Notes: generated by a model from the sequence alone, not told the origin. Counted from the first letter of the stretch, positions 42,728 through 52,572 are shown. The stretch: 64,000 nt of DNA from Pseudomonas sp. B21-015 (GCF_024749285.1 NZ_CP087196.1:5952001-6016000), one strand, 5' to 3'. Translations and numbers: made by a program.

Positions 42728-45700
42728 CACCTGAACTCCGTGTAAGACGTTATCGCATCACCATCGTCATTTAGTATGACAATAGCCTTGTTCTGCTCCC
42801 CATACTCAAGCCCTCTTCTTTTGTAGCCCTCGCCAACTTTACGCCCAAAATCTATTGGCTCTCTAGAATTCAAAAGACCACTTTGTCTAAATATTAGTTT
42901 CGCCCTGTAAATGGCATTTAGTTGATCCCGATGGGAAACAAACTTAGTCGCTGCACTTGGTATCACAGGCTGCCCCCTTCTCCTTCCCTCTGTATAAAAC
43001 TTAATCTCACCCGTCGCGGGGTCCTTACCTGTACTCACACGATCCAGTTGAGATTGAAGAGTCGTTTGAGCTCCATGCCTTTGTAAAAAGTGAGCTTTAT
43101 CTATCGAGTCTTCCATTTCTTTTAATCGTCTAAATGCAACCGCCTCCGCCAACTCATCAATCCGCGCCCTCCGCTGATCACCTGTCAGCTTCGGCAGCGC
43201 CGGCTCACCTTCATCAACCTTAGCGCCAGTCGTATCATCCGGCGCCCCACACCCAGGTTTGTTCGGTGGCGGACAATTCCCGCTCAACCCCAACGGATCC
43301 ACCCACCCCGTCGGATTCGGCGTGTACTGGTACTGGTTCAGCCCACCCGCCAACTTGACCGGATCCGGCGTCAGATACCGACCAACCTCCGGATCATAGT
43401 ACCGATGCCGGTTGTAGTGCAGGCCGCTTTCGACGTCGAAGTATTGCCCCTGAAAACGCAGCGGCTGATCGAGCTGCTCTCCCCCTCCGAACGCCAGATG
43501 CGTGACCTTGCCATAGGCGTTGTACTTCGCCGACCAAACGATCTCACCACCGTAATCTGTCAGTTCCTGCGGCGTACCGAGGTGATCGAGTTGGTAGTAG
43601 AACGGGCAAGCCTTGCGCGGGCCTTTGCCGTCGAGCATCGCCAGCGGACGGAAACTGCCCGGCTCGTAGACGTAGCTGCGGTAATGCTCGTGGCTACTTT
43701 CAGCGACGAGGTTGTCGCCCTGCCAGAAGAACTCGGTAGTTTTGCCGTCAACGGTTTTGGCGATGCGGCGGCCGAAGGCGTCGTAGCGGTAGCTTGAGCA
43801 ACGACCGTCCGGGGTGGTGACGCCGATAAGCCGGTGCTGGCAGTCGTAGCGGTATTCGGTGACGAGTTTCTGTGCGGTGCCGCGGCGTTCGCGGATCAGG
43901 TTGCCGAAGGCGTCGTAGTCGTAGTGGCGGTCGCCCTGCATGAGTAGGCGATTACCGAGCACCTTCGCGGCGCCGGGGCGGTCCTGCATCAGCAGGTTGC
44001 CGGCCGGGTCGTGGGCGAAGGTTTCCGGTGGGTCGTCGCGGGTGTGGCGCACGCGGGTCAGGCGGTTGAGTGCGTCGTAGTAATAGCTGCGCTGGCCATG
44101 ACGGCTGTCGGCGATGGTTGCCAGGTTGCCGTTGACCGCATACCCGTAATGGCGCATGTACAGCGGACTGGATTGCTGGTTGATGGCGTGGGCTTGTAAC
44201 CGGCCTTGTTCGTCGTAGTGGTATTGGCTGGTGAGCTGACCTTGTTGACGCTGCTGTTCGCGGCCGAAGGCGAATTGGTGGGTGGTGAGGCGTGTGCCGT
44301 TGAGGTCAATGGCCGTCAGCGCGCCGCCCTTGGCGTGGTGGTAATCGAGCTTGCTGCCGTCCGGCAGACGCAGGCGGTTGAGTTGGCCGCAGGCGTCGTA
44401 GCCATAACGCAAGGTGCCCCAGCCTTGGTGCTCGGTGATCAGGCGATCCTGTTGGTCGTACTCGAATTCCAGCGGATGGTCGTGGCCGTCGTCGACACTG
44501 GTCAGTCGGCCCAGCGAGTCGTAGCGATAGTCGACCTGGATGCCGTCGGGCAGGGTCTTGGTCAGCAACCGTCCGGCCGAGTCCCGTTGATACCCCGTAA
44601 CCCGCTGCGAGCCGTCATCGCCGAACTCGGTTTTTTCCAGCAGGTGGCCATTGAGATCGTAGACGTACGCGGTGCGGCGGCCGTCGAAGCCGGTTTCCTG
44701 TCGGATCAATCCGTTGGGTGTGTAGTCCAGGCGATATGTTTCGCCAGATTCGTTTTCGATCTCCGTGAGCAGTAGCTGCGCGTTGTCGTAGCGATACCTG
44801 AGTTGGGTGCCGTCGGGGTTGATCCGGCGGCTGACCAGGTGCAGGTCGTCGACGTATTCGTAGCGGGTGATGCGGCCCAGTTCATCGCGTTCGGCGGTGA
44901 TCTTGCCGTAGGCGTTGTAGCTGAAGGCGCGAGTGGCACCGGTAGGAAGCGTCGTCTGAACCAGTCGGCCGATGGCATCCCATTGGTATTGGGTGAGCGC
45001 ACCGTGTTCATCCTGACGGGTAATCTGCCGACCCAATACATCGCAGGAAAAGCGCCGCTGCCCACCGTCGGGCAAGGTCTCTTCGAGCAACTGGCCCAAG
45101 GCATTCCAGACGAACACATGCCGGCTGGTGTCCGGGTAGCGGATCGACAGCAAACGCCCCTGAGGGTCGTAGTGGTAATGGGTGACCTGACCATCGGGAT
45201 CGGTGGCTTCGGTGACATCCCCCTGGGCATTGCGCTGATACTTCCACACCGCTTTACCGCGATAGCGCGCATGCAGGAAACCGTTGCGGTATTCGTAGGC
45301 CGTTGGCTCGTCTTCCGGCGGAATCAGCGCGACCAGCCGTCCGACTTCGTCATAGCGGTATTCAGTGACGGCCCCGAGCGGATCCTGCTCGGCCAGCAAG
45401 CGGCCCTGATCGTCATAGGCCTTGAGGTGTTCGCCACCGTCCAGCTCGACCTTGCGCACCAGCCGCGCCCGGTCGTCATGGACATAAACCTCTTCGCTGC
45501 CGTCGATGTTCTGGACGGTGACGCTGCCCTCGTCATCCCAGACGTACCGGGTGTCCATCTGCGAAAACGACGCCCAGTGCCGAACACATCTGGCCGACTT
45601 GCCAGACCGTTCCCACTCCCAGAAGAAACTCGCCCCACCGGCCAGCTGCCGCTGCAGGATCACGTGCTGGTCGTCGTAGTCGTAACGTTCGCTCTCGCCG

Positions 45701-47508
45701 GCGGCGTTGCTCGCCTCGATCAGTTGATCGCATTCGTCGTAGCGGTAACTGACCAGCGTCTGCTCGGTGTGCCAGGCCTCGGCGAGGGTCTGCGCCGGGA
45801 CAAACACCTGATAGTCGACGGCGATCAGATGAGCGCGGTCATAGCGCAACAGCAAGGCGCGACCGGCGCCGTTATCGAGGCGTTGAATGCGTTCCTGGCG
45901 GTCGCGGGTGAGGCGCAGGCGGTTGTCGTACGCGTCGCTGATCGCCGTCAGCCGACCGTGATGAAAGTGATAAAAACGTGCATCTTCGCCAGCCTGGGCG
46001 AGGATCAATTCCTCGGGGGCAGCGCCGAGATAAATCGCGGCGCGCGAGAGGCTGTTGTGGATCGCCGGGCGTTCAGCGGACGGGATAGGGAAAGTGGTGC
46101 GGCGGTTTTCGTGGTCGATCCAGATGACCTGATCACCGTCGATTTCCAGTCGATGGGCGAGCGAATGGCTCCAGCCAAAACCCAGGCCGCAGTCGATCTC
46201 GGCGGCGCTGGTGCGATAGAGCCGGGTGAAGTCAAACGGCAGGATGCCGTCCAGCGAACCATCGGTGAGGGTCAGCAGTTCTTCACCGGTGACCATCGAT
46301 ACCGGGCAGCCATTTTTGCAGGTCGACGGCGCGCAAGTGGCGCTGTCACCGTTGGGGTTTTTCGCTTGATCGGGGGAGTCGTCGTGGTGTTCGTCTTTCT
46401 TCAGCGAAGCGTTGCGACGTGCGCTCCAGCTCAATTGCATCCGGCCTTTTTTCATGCCCGCCGCGATGCCACGCGCGGCGACTTTTTTGTAGCGGTCGAC
46501 GTAGCTGACGAAGTTATTGATGATCGTGAAAATCGCCTTCACGAGACGCAGAACGGCACTGAGTAACTGCGCGGCTCGATCAGCCAAACGCATCGTCAAA
46601 TAGGCGATGCCGGCGCCCGCCCCGGCGAACGTCAGGACGATGCCAATCAGGATGTCGATCAACAGCTGCACTACCACCATCGACACCGCTTCGGCGGTTT
46701 TGCCGGCGATTTCGCTCGGTGGCAGCATGTCCAACCACAGGCTGGCGCAGCGCACCAGCAGGCACAGCGCGGCTTCGTCACTGGCTAGCAACTGGGCTTT
46801 TTCCATGACATCCGGTGCGGTTTTGGCGAGCTTCTCCAGCGCTGCGGCGCTTTCACCCAACCGCTCTGCGAATCTCGCCGGATCCTTGAGAATGTCCGAC
46901 AGCAGGCTGATGCCGTCCCACACACCTTCAATGGCCGCCCAACTGCCCGCGAGCATTCCATTGCCTACAGCCACCGAAGACGATTGCGACCACTTCGGCT
47001 TGAACGTCCGCCATTCATCGCGCAGCCAGCTGTCGAGTTCCTTCGTCAGGCCATCGTAGGAAGAGAAAAGATCTTCAACTTGCTGTGGTGTGACTTCGTT
47101 GTGGACGTGAATGCGGTAGAACTTGCCCTCTTCCCCTCGGAATGTTCCCTTGCCGTTGTTATCGAGTGTGACCGGCGTCGACTCCCCGCCCTCCTGCGCA
47201 ATCACATCGACCTGAATATTCCCCACGGGAATGTCATAAACCGATTCGAACTTGCTCTCGATCTCGAGCTTTCCGCCTTTCGGGCACTGCACGACTGTGG
47301 AGAGAAAGTCGTCGTCGCCACTGCTCACCACGGTGCTGGCATTGCCGAATCTGATGATCCGTTCCATGCCCATCAGCGAAGGCAGATCGGCAGCGTGACT
47401 GGCCGTATCTGCCGCCCGGCTGAACCAGTGCTTGAGCTGTTCGCGGTAGAGCGTCAGGGTGTTCGGAAAACTGTCGAGCTCCTGCTCGATGCGCACAATC
47501 TGATCCAT
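42727..47508 (-). CDS. rhs: Rhs polymorphic toxin, type VI secretion effector
   Basis: The 1593-residue protein has an N-terminal region with a hydrophobic segment (about 280-320), a DUF6531-type entry (CPVSMVTGEELLTLTDGSL, about 395), then about 25 YD repeats (for example YRYDEVGRL, YDYDAFGNL) that form the cocoon shell. The core ends at the signature NQYQYTPNPTGWVDPLGL (residue 1408). The last 185 residues are the toxin. Motifs AHFLQRHG, SAATKF and ITSYTEF suggest a BECR-fold ribonuclease, an inference. There is no PAAR domain. It is coupled to a DUF4123 adaptor and VgrG upstream, and to an immunity gene downstream. A+T content rises inside the toxin tip. Confidence 0.93.
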   Translation of the reverse strand: MDQIVRIEQELDSFPNTLTLYREQLKHWFSRAADTASHAADLPSLMGMERIIRFGNASTVVSSGDDDFLSTVVQCPKGGKLEIESKFESVYDIPVGNIQVDVIAQEGGESTPVTLDNNGKGTFRGEEGKFYRIHVHNEVTPQQVEDLFSSYDGLTKELDSWLRDEWRTFKPKWSQSSSVAVGNGMLAGSWAAIEGVWDGISLLSDILKDPARFAERLGESAAALEKLAKTAPDVMEKAQLLASDEAALCLLVRCASLWLDMLPPSEIAGKTAEAVSMVVVQLLIDILIGIVLTFAGAGAGIAYLTMRLADRAAQLLSAVLRLVKAIFTIINNFVSYVDRYKKVAARGIAAGMKKGRMQLSWSARRNASLKKDEHHDDSPDQAKNPNGDSATCAPSTCKNGCPVSMVTGEELLTLTDGSLDGILPFDFTRLYRTSAAEIDCGLGFGWSHSLAHRLEIDGDQVIWIDHENRRTTFPIPSAERPAIHNSLSRAAIYLGAAPEELILAQAGEDARFYHFHHGRLTAISDAYDNRLRLTRDRQERIQRLDNGAGRALLLRYDRAHLIAVDYQVFVPAQTLAEAWHTEQTLVSYRYDECDQLIEASNAAGESERYDYDDQHVILQRQLAGGASFFWEWERSGKSARCVRHWASFSQMDTRYVWDDEGSVTVQNIDGSEEVYVHDDRARLVRKVELDGGEHLKAYDDQGRLLAEQDPLGAVTEYRYDEVGRLVALIPPEDEPTAYEYRNGFLHARYRGKAVWKYQRNAQGDVTEATDPDGQVTHYHYDPQGRLLSIRYPDTSRHVFVWNALGQLLEETLPDGGQRRFSCDVLGRQITRQDEHGALTQYQWDAIGRLVQTTLPTGATRAFSYNAYGKITAERDELGRITRYEYVDDLHLVSRRINPDGTQLRYRYDNAQLLLTEIENESGETYRLDYTPNGLIRQETGFDGRRTAYVYDLNGHLLEKTEFGDDGSQRVTGYQRDSAGRLLTKTLPDGIQVDYRYDSLGRLTSVDDGHDHPLEFEYDQQDRLITEHQGWGTLRYGYDACGQLNRLRLPDGSKLDYHHAKGGALTAIDLNGTRLTTHQFAFGREQQRQQGQLTSQYHYDEQGRLQAHAINQQSSPLYMRHYGYAVNGNLATIADSRHGQRSYYYDALNRLTRVRHTRDDPPETFAHDPAGNLLMQDRPGAAKVLGNRLLMQGDRHYDYDAFGNLIRERRGTAQKLVTEYRYDCQHRLIGVTTPDGRCSSYRYDAFGRRIAKTVDGKTTEFFWQGDNLVAESSHEHYRSYVYEPGSFRPLAMLDGKGPRKACPFYYQLDHLGTPQELTDYGGEIVWSAKYNAYGKVTHLAFGGGEQLDQPLRFQGQYFDVESGLHYNRHRYYDPEVGRYLTPDPVKLAGGLNQYQYTPNPTGWVDPLGLSGNCPPPNKPGCGAPDDTTGAKVDEGEPALPKLTGDQRRARIDELAEAVAFRRLKEMEDSIDKAHFLQRHGAQTTLQSQLDRVSTGKDPATGEIKFYTEGRRRGQPVIPSAATKFVSHRDQLNAIYRAKLIFRQSGLLNSREPIDFGRKVGEGYKRRGLEYGEQNKAIVILNDDGDAITSYTEFR

Positions 47509-48245
47509 CAGCTCAGCTCCGCCATCAGGTAATCCACCAACGCTTGTTTCGCTGCTTGGGGCAGGTCCGGCGCTTCAAGAAAACTCGCGGTCTTGCGCCG
47601 CAAAACGCTTTCGGAAAACGCTTCAAACAGGTCTGGGCGGTCTTCGCTCAGCCACTTCAGCAGGTTGTTGATTCGGGTGACTTCAGACTGTGCGGCGAGC
47701 TGTTCCAACAACGTCGCCGGGACTTTCCACCATGGAAAAACGAGGGAGGTTTTCAGCGCGCGACCACCGATCTCGTGCGCCTGACCATTGATCAGGCAAC
47801 GCCCGATCAGCGGCAGCAGCTGCACGGAATCGACCTCGGCGGATTGCAGAATTGGCAGCAGATAGCGCCCATCCCAGAACCGAAAAAATACCTTGTCGCC
47901 ATTGGGCAGCAGCGCTTGTGTGAGAGAGCGCAAGTGCTCGACCAGCGCTTGATGACTGGCCGCAGAAACCGCCAACCAGCCCCAGTCACGAGACTCAGTG
48001 GCGGCAACCCACTCCAGAAACTCACTATCCGCAGCGACGATTCCGACATAGGGCATCACCGCTTCCCACTCGGCATACGCGGTGTCAGCCCAAATCGGGC
48101 TCGGCGCTTGAGCTGAGATCGAGCGTTGCCAGGCTTTGAACGGTTCAGCAGCACTGGCGCTGCTGAAAATCGCGAACAGCTGCTCCGCCGGTTTCAGCGG
48201 CTGGCGCTCCAGCCAGGCGTGAGGTGACAAGGCATCAGGCGGCAC
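47508..48245 (-). CDS. DUF4123 adaptor/chaperone for T6SS cargo
   Basis: The 245-residue protein carries the DUF4123 pattern (AVMPYVGIVAADSEFLEWV, then WGWLAVSAASHQALVEHLRS, then PNGDKVFFRFWDGRYLLPIL). Such adaptors load a specific effector onto the tip of its cognate VgrG. It sits exactly between vgrG and rhs, which predicts that it links these two. I chose GTG 48245, eight bases after AAGGA and overlapping the vgrG stop; GTG 48251 is also possible. The stop overlaps the rhs ATG by one base. Confidence 0.88.
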   Translation of the reverse strand: MPPDALSPHAWLERQPLKPAEQLFAIFSSASAAEPFKAWQRSISAQAPSPIWADTAYAEWEAVMPYVGIVAADSEFLEWVAATESRDWGWLAVSAASHQALVEHLRSLTQALLPNGDKVFFRFWDGRYLLPILQSAEVDSVQLLPLIGRCLINGQAHEIGGRALKTSLVFPWWKVPATLLEQLAAQSEVTRINNLLKWLSEDRPDLFEAFSESVLRRKTASFLEAPDLPQAAKQALVDYLMAELS

Positions 48246-50253
48246 AAACACCGTCCTTGCAGCGCTCGCATTCTTCGCAGAACGGCGCGTCGCTTTGCAG
48301 GCTGAGTATTTGTGCGGCACTGAGCAGCGCCACCGGGGCGGCGGCGAGTTTCAACGGAACATCCGGCAGGCTCGGCGCCGAAGCCATGGCCGCCATCGGT
48401 GCGCCACCGACCTGGATCGGTACGCTGCTGAAAATCCCGCCGGGGCCGATGTTGATCCACTGCCCGCCCGCCTGAATGGTCGCGCTGGCGCCGCCGTCGA
48501 TGACCACTTGCTGGCCGGCGCTGACGTGGAACTGCTGACTGGCATTGAGGGCCTGACTGGTCACGCGAATGTGCCGGTCACCGGCCACCACCAAGTGATC
48601 GTCCAGCCGCACTTCGGTCTGGCGCTGACCGTGGGTGATGCGTTTTTCGTCAGCCTTCAGTTCATGGCGGGCGGTGCCGGTAACGACGATGCTGCGAGCG
48701 TTATCGACCTGCACCTGTTGATCATTCAGTACGTGCTGGGTCCAGTTTCGCTGGGCGCGCAGGTAGATTTCCTCGGCGCCCTTGCGATCCTCGATGCGCA
48801 CTTCGTTGTAACCGCCGCCGCCGGGACTACTTTGGCTGCGGAAAATGCTGCGGGTCTTGTCCGCCGGCAGATCGAGCGGCACCGGGGTCGCCGCGTTGGG
48901 TAGGCAACCCATCACCAGCGGTTTGTCCGCATCGGCGTCGACGAACCCCACCAGCACTTCCATGCCGACGCGCGGAATCATCACGCTGCCGTAACGGTCA
49001 TGCGCCCAGCCAGTGGCGACACGCAACCAGCAACTGGAATGCTCGTTGAGCTCACCGTCACGGTCCCAGGCGAGCTGAACCTTGACCCGACCGTACTCGT
49101 CGCAATGGATTTCGCTGTCAGTCGGGCCGGTGACCACGGCGGGTTGATAGCCGAGCATGCGCGGCTTTTCCGGCCCCAGTGGAGGGCGAAAGGAAACGTC
49201 CCACGGCGTCGCCAGAAAGGTATTGCGATAGCCCTGGAAATCATCCGGGCTGTCGCTGGTGGCCGACTCTTCCAGCACCTGCGGCTGCCGGCCCCGGTGC
49301 TCGATTTCGGTGATCAACCACAGGTCATTCCACGCCTGGCGCGGGTGTTCGGCGAGGTGTAGGAAATGCCCACTGACCAACGCAGATTCGTCGCCGCGAC
49401 CTTCGGCTTGGCGGTAATCTGCCCCGTGGCGCTCCAAGGCCCGTTGCGCCAGATGCTTGCCATGTTCGCGATCAGTGAATTGGCCGGGGAAGTGGTAGTC
49501 CTCGAGCACCGGTCGCTGCTCGCTGTCGTGGCGGCTTTCGAGTTGCAAACGCGGTTTACGGAAGTCGTAGTCCCGGCGAGTGACCGCTGTGGTCCGGGTT
49601 TCCAGCCGCACGTTGAAACGTTTGATCGCTGGCGCATCTGCCGCCATCCCACTGCCTGGCAGGTACAGCGTCGGCTCGGGCAGCCGGGGGAAAACCGTCT
49701 GGTCATCGCCGAACACCAACAGATGCCCGTCGGGGCTGTGCTGGAAGTGGTAGTGAATACCTACCTCGGCACACAACCGCTGGATGAACGCCAGATCGCT
49801 TTCGGCGTACTGCACGCAATACTCGCGTTCGGGGTAGTCGCTGCCGAGCCGGAACTCGAAGGCATCGCGCTGGATGCTGTGGTCTTTGAGGATTTGCGCG
49901 ACGATAGTCGGCACGCTTTTGTGCTGGAAAATCCGCTGATTGATACGCTGACCGAGGTACGCCAGACGCGGCACGAGACTGATTTGGTAGCCCGTCAGAC
50001 GCTGGCCGGAATCGCTCTGGCCGACGCGAAAAATCTGACCGTGAATACCGGAACCTTGCGCATCGAAACTCAGAAAGGCCTGACGATGCAGCAGGCTTTC
50101 GAGCTCCAGATCCGGGCGCTCGCTGACCAGTTCCAGGTCAAAGCGGTAGGGTTGGCTGATGGCTTCCTTGCCCGTGAACTCAAGTACCTTGAGCTCATTC
50201 TGGACGCCGTCGAGGGTCAACGTGAAACGCGGTTGATTGGCTGGCGCGAACAT
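48235..50253 (-). CDS. vgrG: Type VI secretion tip protein VgrG (TssI)
   Basis: The 672-residue trimeric spike has a gp27-like base (about 1-370), a gp5-like OB domain (GPTDSEIHCDEYGRVKVQLAWDRDG, near 385) and a C-terminal beta-helix needle (repeats such as RSIVVTGTARHELKADEKR). It ends with an extension containing CEECERCKDGVCAA, four closely spaced Cys that could bind a metal. It is the first gene of the vgrG-DUF4123-rhs-immunity operon. No structural T6SS genes are in the window, so the apparatus must be encoded elsewhere. ATG 50253 with a weak ribosome site. Confidence 0.96.
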   Translation of the reverse strand: MFAPANQPRFTLTLDGVQNELKVLEFTGKEAISQPYRFDLELVSERPDLELESLLHRQAFLSFDAQGSGIHGQIFRVGQSDSGQRLTGYQISLVPRLAYLGQRINQRIFQHKSVPTIVAQILKDHSIQRDAFEFRLGSDYPEREYCVQYAESDLAFIQRLCAEVGIHYHFQHSPDGHLLVFGDDQTVFPRLPEPTLYLPGSGMAADAPAIKRFNVRLETRTTAVTRRDYDFRKPRLQLESRHDSEQRPVLEDYHFPGQFTDREHGKHLAQRALERHGADYRQAEGRGDESALVSGHFLHLAEHPRQAWNDLWLITEIEHRGRQPQVLEESATSDSPDDFQGYRNTFLATPWDVSFRPPLGPEKPRMLGYQPAVVTGPTDSEIHCDEYGRVKVQLAWDRDGELNEHSSCWLRVATGWAHDRYGSVMIPRVGMEVLVGFVDADADKPLVMGCLPNAATPVPLDLPADKTRSIFRSQSSPGGGGYNEVRIEDRKGAEEIYLRAQRNWTQHVLNDQQVQVDNARSIVVTGTARHELKADEKRITHGQRQTEVRLDDHLVVAGDRHIRVTSQALNASQQFHVSAGQQVVIDGGASATIQAGGQWINIGPGGIFSSVPIQVGGAPMAAMASAPSLPDVPLKLAAAPVALLSAAQILSLQSDAPFCEECERCKDGVCAA

Positions 50254-50551
50254 CCGATGTGTCTCTACAGAATGAAGGCGGGCGATTCTGCATGAGCGAC
50301 AAGGGGTGTTGAGGGAGGGACAGGGAAATCAGATTTGTCCTGCTTTTTTAGGGATTTTTCCTTCAAAAATCGGGATAGAGGACTACAGACTTTCCTGTCA
50401 GAAGCACCACCGAACAACTGTGGGAGCGGGCTTGCCCGCGATAGCGGTGGGTCAGGTAATGCATTTGTGACTGACAGGGCCCTATCGCGGGCAAGCCCGC
50501 TCCCACAATGGAACTTCGATGTTTCACGCCCTGCGTCAAAAGAAACAGCGC
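50254..50551. repeat. Gap upstream of vgrG with a class A REPIN at 50418-50508
   Basis: CTGTGGGAGCGGGCTTGCCCG and its complement flank about 45 bases. The 140 bases next to vgrG must hold its promoter, but no clear -10/-35 pair was identified. Confidence 0.85.
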
Positions 50552-50593
50552 AAAAAAACGGCCCGCTTCCAGTAGGAAGCGGGCCGTTTTGTT
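50552..50593. terminator. Terminator of putP (bidirectional)
   Basis: A perfect 16-bp stem (50555-50570 with 50575-50590) with loop AGTA is flanked by an A-run on the left and T-run on the right. It follows the putP stop by about 35 bases and works for leftward transcription with seven T residues. Confidence 0.93.
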
Positions 50594-50627
50594 GTAGCCG
50601 AAAGGTCAGAGCATCAGCTCATCCCCA

Positions 50628-52112
50628 TCACTGGTTCAGGCGGAAATCCTTCTCGGCCGCAGCAAAGCGCTGAAGCATGCCGGCGGTCGGTGCGCCCCTT
50701 TTGCTGACGAAGTAGATCGCCAGGCTGGCGAAGATGAAACCAGGGATGATTTCGTACAGGCCCAGCAGTTCGAAGTGTTTCCAGACGATCACGGTGATCG
50801 CGCCGACCAGGATGCCGGCCAGTGCGCCGTTGCGGGTCATGTCTTTCCAGATCACGGAGATCAGGACAACTGGACCGAACGCGGCACCGAAACCAGCCCA
50901 GGCGTAGCTGACCAGACCCAGTACACGGTTTTCCGGGTTAGCCGCCAGAGCGATGGCGATCAGGGCAACCAGCAGCACCATGGCACGGCCGACCCAGACC
51001 AGCTCAACCTGGGAAGCGGTTTTACGCAGGAAGGTTTTGTAGAAGTCTTCGGTCAGGGCGCTCGAGCACACCAGCAGTTGGCAGCTCAGCGTACTCATTA
51101 CCGCCGCCAGAATGGCCGACAGCAACACACCGGCAACCCACGGGTTGAACAGGATTTTCGCCAGTTCGATGAACACACGCTCGTGGTTTTCGGTCACGGG
51201 CATCGCCAGGGCAGGGTTTGCCGAGAAGTAAGCGATACCGAAGAAACCTACAGCGACGGTGCCGCCCAGGCACAGGATCATCCAGGTCATGGAGATGCGA
51301 CGTGCCTTGGCAATCGACTTGACCGAATCCGCCGCCATGAAACGCGCCAGGATGTGCGGCTGGCCAAAGTAGCCCAGACCCCAGCCCATCAGCGAAATCA
51401 CGCCGATGAAGGTGGTGTTTTTCAGCATGTCGAAGTTGCTTGGGTCTTGTGCTTCGATCGCCAGGAACGTGGTGTCGATGCCGCCAGTGGCCAGCAGCAC
51501 GATGATCGGCGTCAGCAGCAAGGCGAAGATCATCAGCGTGGCTTGTACGGTGTCAGTCCAGCTCACTGCCAGGAAACCACCGACGAAGGTGTAGGCAATC
51601 GTCGCCGCGGCACCGGCCCACAGCGCTGTCTCGTAGGACATGCCGAAGGTGCTTTCGAACAGACGGGCACCGGCCACGATGCCGGAAGCGCAGTAGATGG
51701 TGAAGAACACCAGGATCACGACCGCGGAGATGATCCGCAGCAGGCCGCTTTTATCTTCAAAACGGCTGGAGAAGTAATCCGGCAGGGTCAGTGCATCACC
51801 GTTGTGCTCGGTCTGCACGCGCAGACGGCCGGCGACGAACAGCCAGTTCAGGTAAGCACCGATGATCAGGCCGATGGCGATCCAGCTTTCGGAAAGACCG
51901 GACATGTAGATGGCGCCTGGCAGGCCCATCAACAACCAGCCGCTCATATCGGAAGCACCGGCAGAGAGTGCAGTCACGACGCTGCCCAGGCTACGACCGC
52001 CCAGAATGTAGTCAGAAAGGTTGTTGGTGGAGCGATAGGCCATGAAGCCGATCAGCACCATTGCTGCGATGTAGATCACGAACGTGATCAGGGTTGGATT
52101 GCTTACGCTCAT
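50628..52112 (-). CDS. putP: Sodium/proline symporter PutP
   Basis: PutP imports proline with Na+ across the inner membrane. The 494-residue protein is a sodium:solute symporter with about 13 hydrophobic helices and the family segments RSTNNLSDYILGGRSLGS, GASDMSGWLLMGLPGA and GWGLGYFGQPHILARFMA. ATG 52112 (MSVSNPTLITF) has AGGG about ten bases upstream and matches known PutP, so the longer frame to 52205 was trimmed. It diverges from putA, the catabolic enzyme for its substrate, across a region rich in GTTGCA motifs. Confidence 0.97.
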   Translation of the reverse strand: MSVSNPTLITFVIYIAAMVLIGFMAYRSTNNLSDYILGGRSLGSVVTALSAGASDMSGWLLMGLPGAIYMSGLSESWIAIGLIIGAYLNWLFVAGRLRVQTEHNGDALTLPDYFSSRFEDKSGLLRIISAVVILVFFTIYCASGIVAGARLFESTFGMSYETALWAGAAATIAYTFVGGFLAVSWTDTVQATLMIFALLLTPIIVLLATGGIDTTFLAIEAQDPSNFDMLKNTTFIGVISLMGWGLGYFGQPHILARFMAADSVKSIAKARRISMTWMILCLGGTVAVGFFGIAYFSANPALAMPVTENHERVFIELAKILFNPWVAGVLLSAILAAVMSTLSCQLLVCSSALTEDFYKTFLRKTASQVELVWVGRAMVLLVALIAIALAANPENRVLGLVSYAWAGFGAAFGPVVLISVIWKDMTRNGALAGILVGAITVIVWKHFELLGLYEIIPGFIFASLAIYFVSKRGAPTAGMLQRFAAAEKDFRLNQ

Positions 52113-52262
52113 TGAGTGACGCCCTGGCATTGTTTTTATGTAACGGCGGCTGGTGAACCGCTCGCAAACGAAGACGTTTGACAGACGATTCGGGATCCCG
52201 CGCATTTATGACTGATGTTTCCCCAGGAAAGCCATCAGCCGGCGCACCGATCTTTTTGACCG

Positions 52263-52500
52263 GTTGCACCTTGGCCGCGAATGCTATTCAACAAAGCAAA
52301 TAAGGTGCAACCAGTTTCGCCAGAATAAGTTGCACCTAGTCGGATTATCTTGAAAAGGGTCGTTTTTTGCTCCTTTTCAGGGCGTTTTTCGCATTGCGCT
52401 AGAAGCAAAAGCACCAAGCAGGCGCGGGAGATGTGTACCAGAATTTATTTCCTGACGAGCCGCCGATTATTCCGACAAAAAAGGGTTGCACCCGGTTGCA
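52263..52500. promoter_or_regulatory. Cluster of five PutA-type operators (GTTGCA) between putP and putA
   Basis: GTTGCACC or its complement occurs at 52263, 52306 (complement), 52329, 52485 and 52495. GTTGCA is the known recognition motif of the ribbon-helix-helix domain of E. coli PutA. Their arrangement over both promoters fits autorepression by PutA in the absence of proline. An 8-bp inverted repeat (TGAAAAGG/CCTTTTCA, 52351-52379) lies in the middle. These sites and both leaders fill the 460-base gap. Confidence 0.8.
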
Positions 52501-52572
52501 CCTCGACCAACGCACAGCTAATCTTGCCGCCAGCTGATGCCACGAGGTCGTGGCAAACATGAGGATAAAAAT

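Noticed and set aside
44803..46566. 587-codon frame opposite rhs
   Set aside because: Shadow produced by YD-repeat codon bias, without start signals or known motifs.
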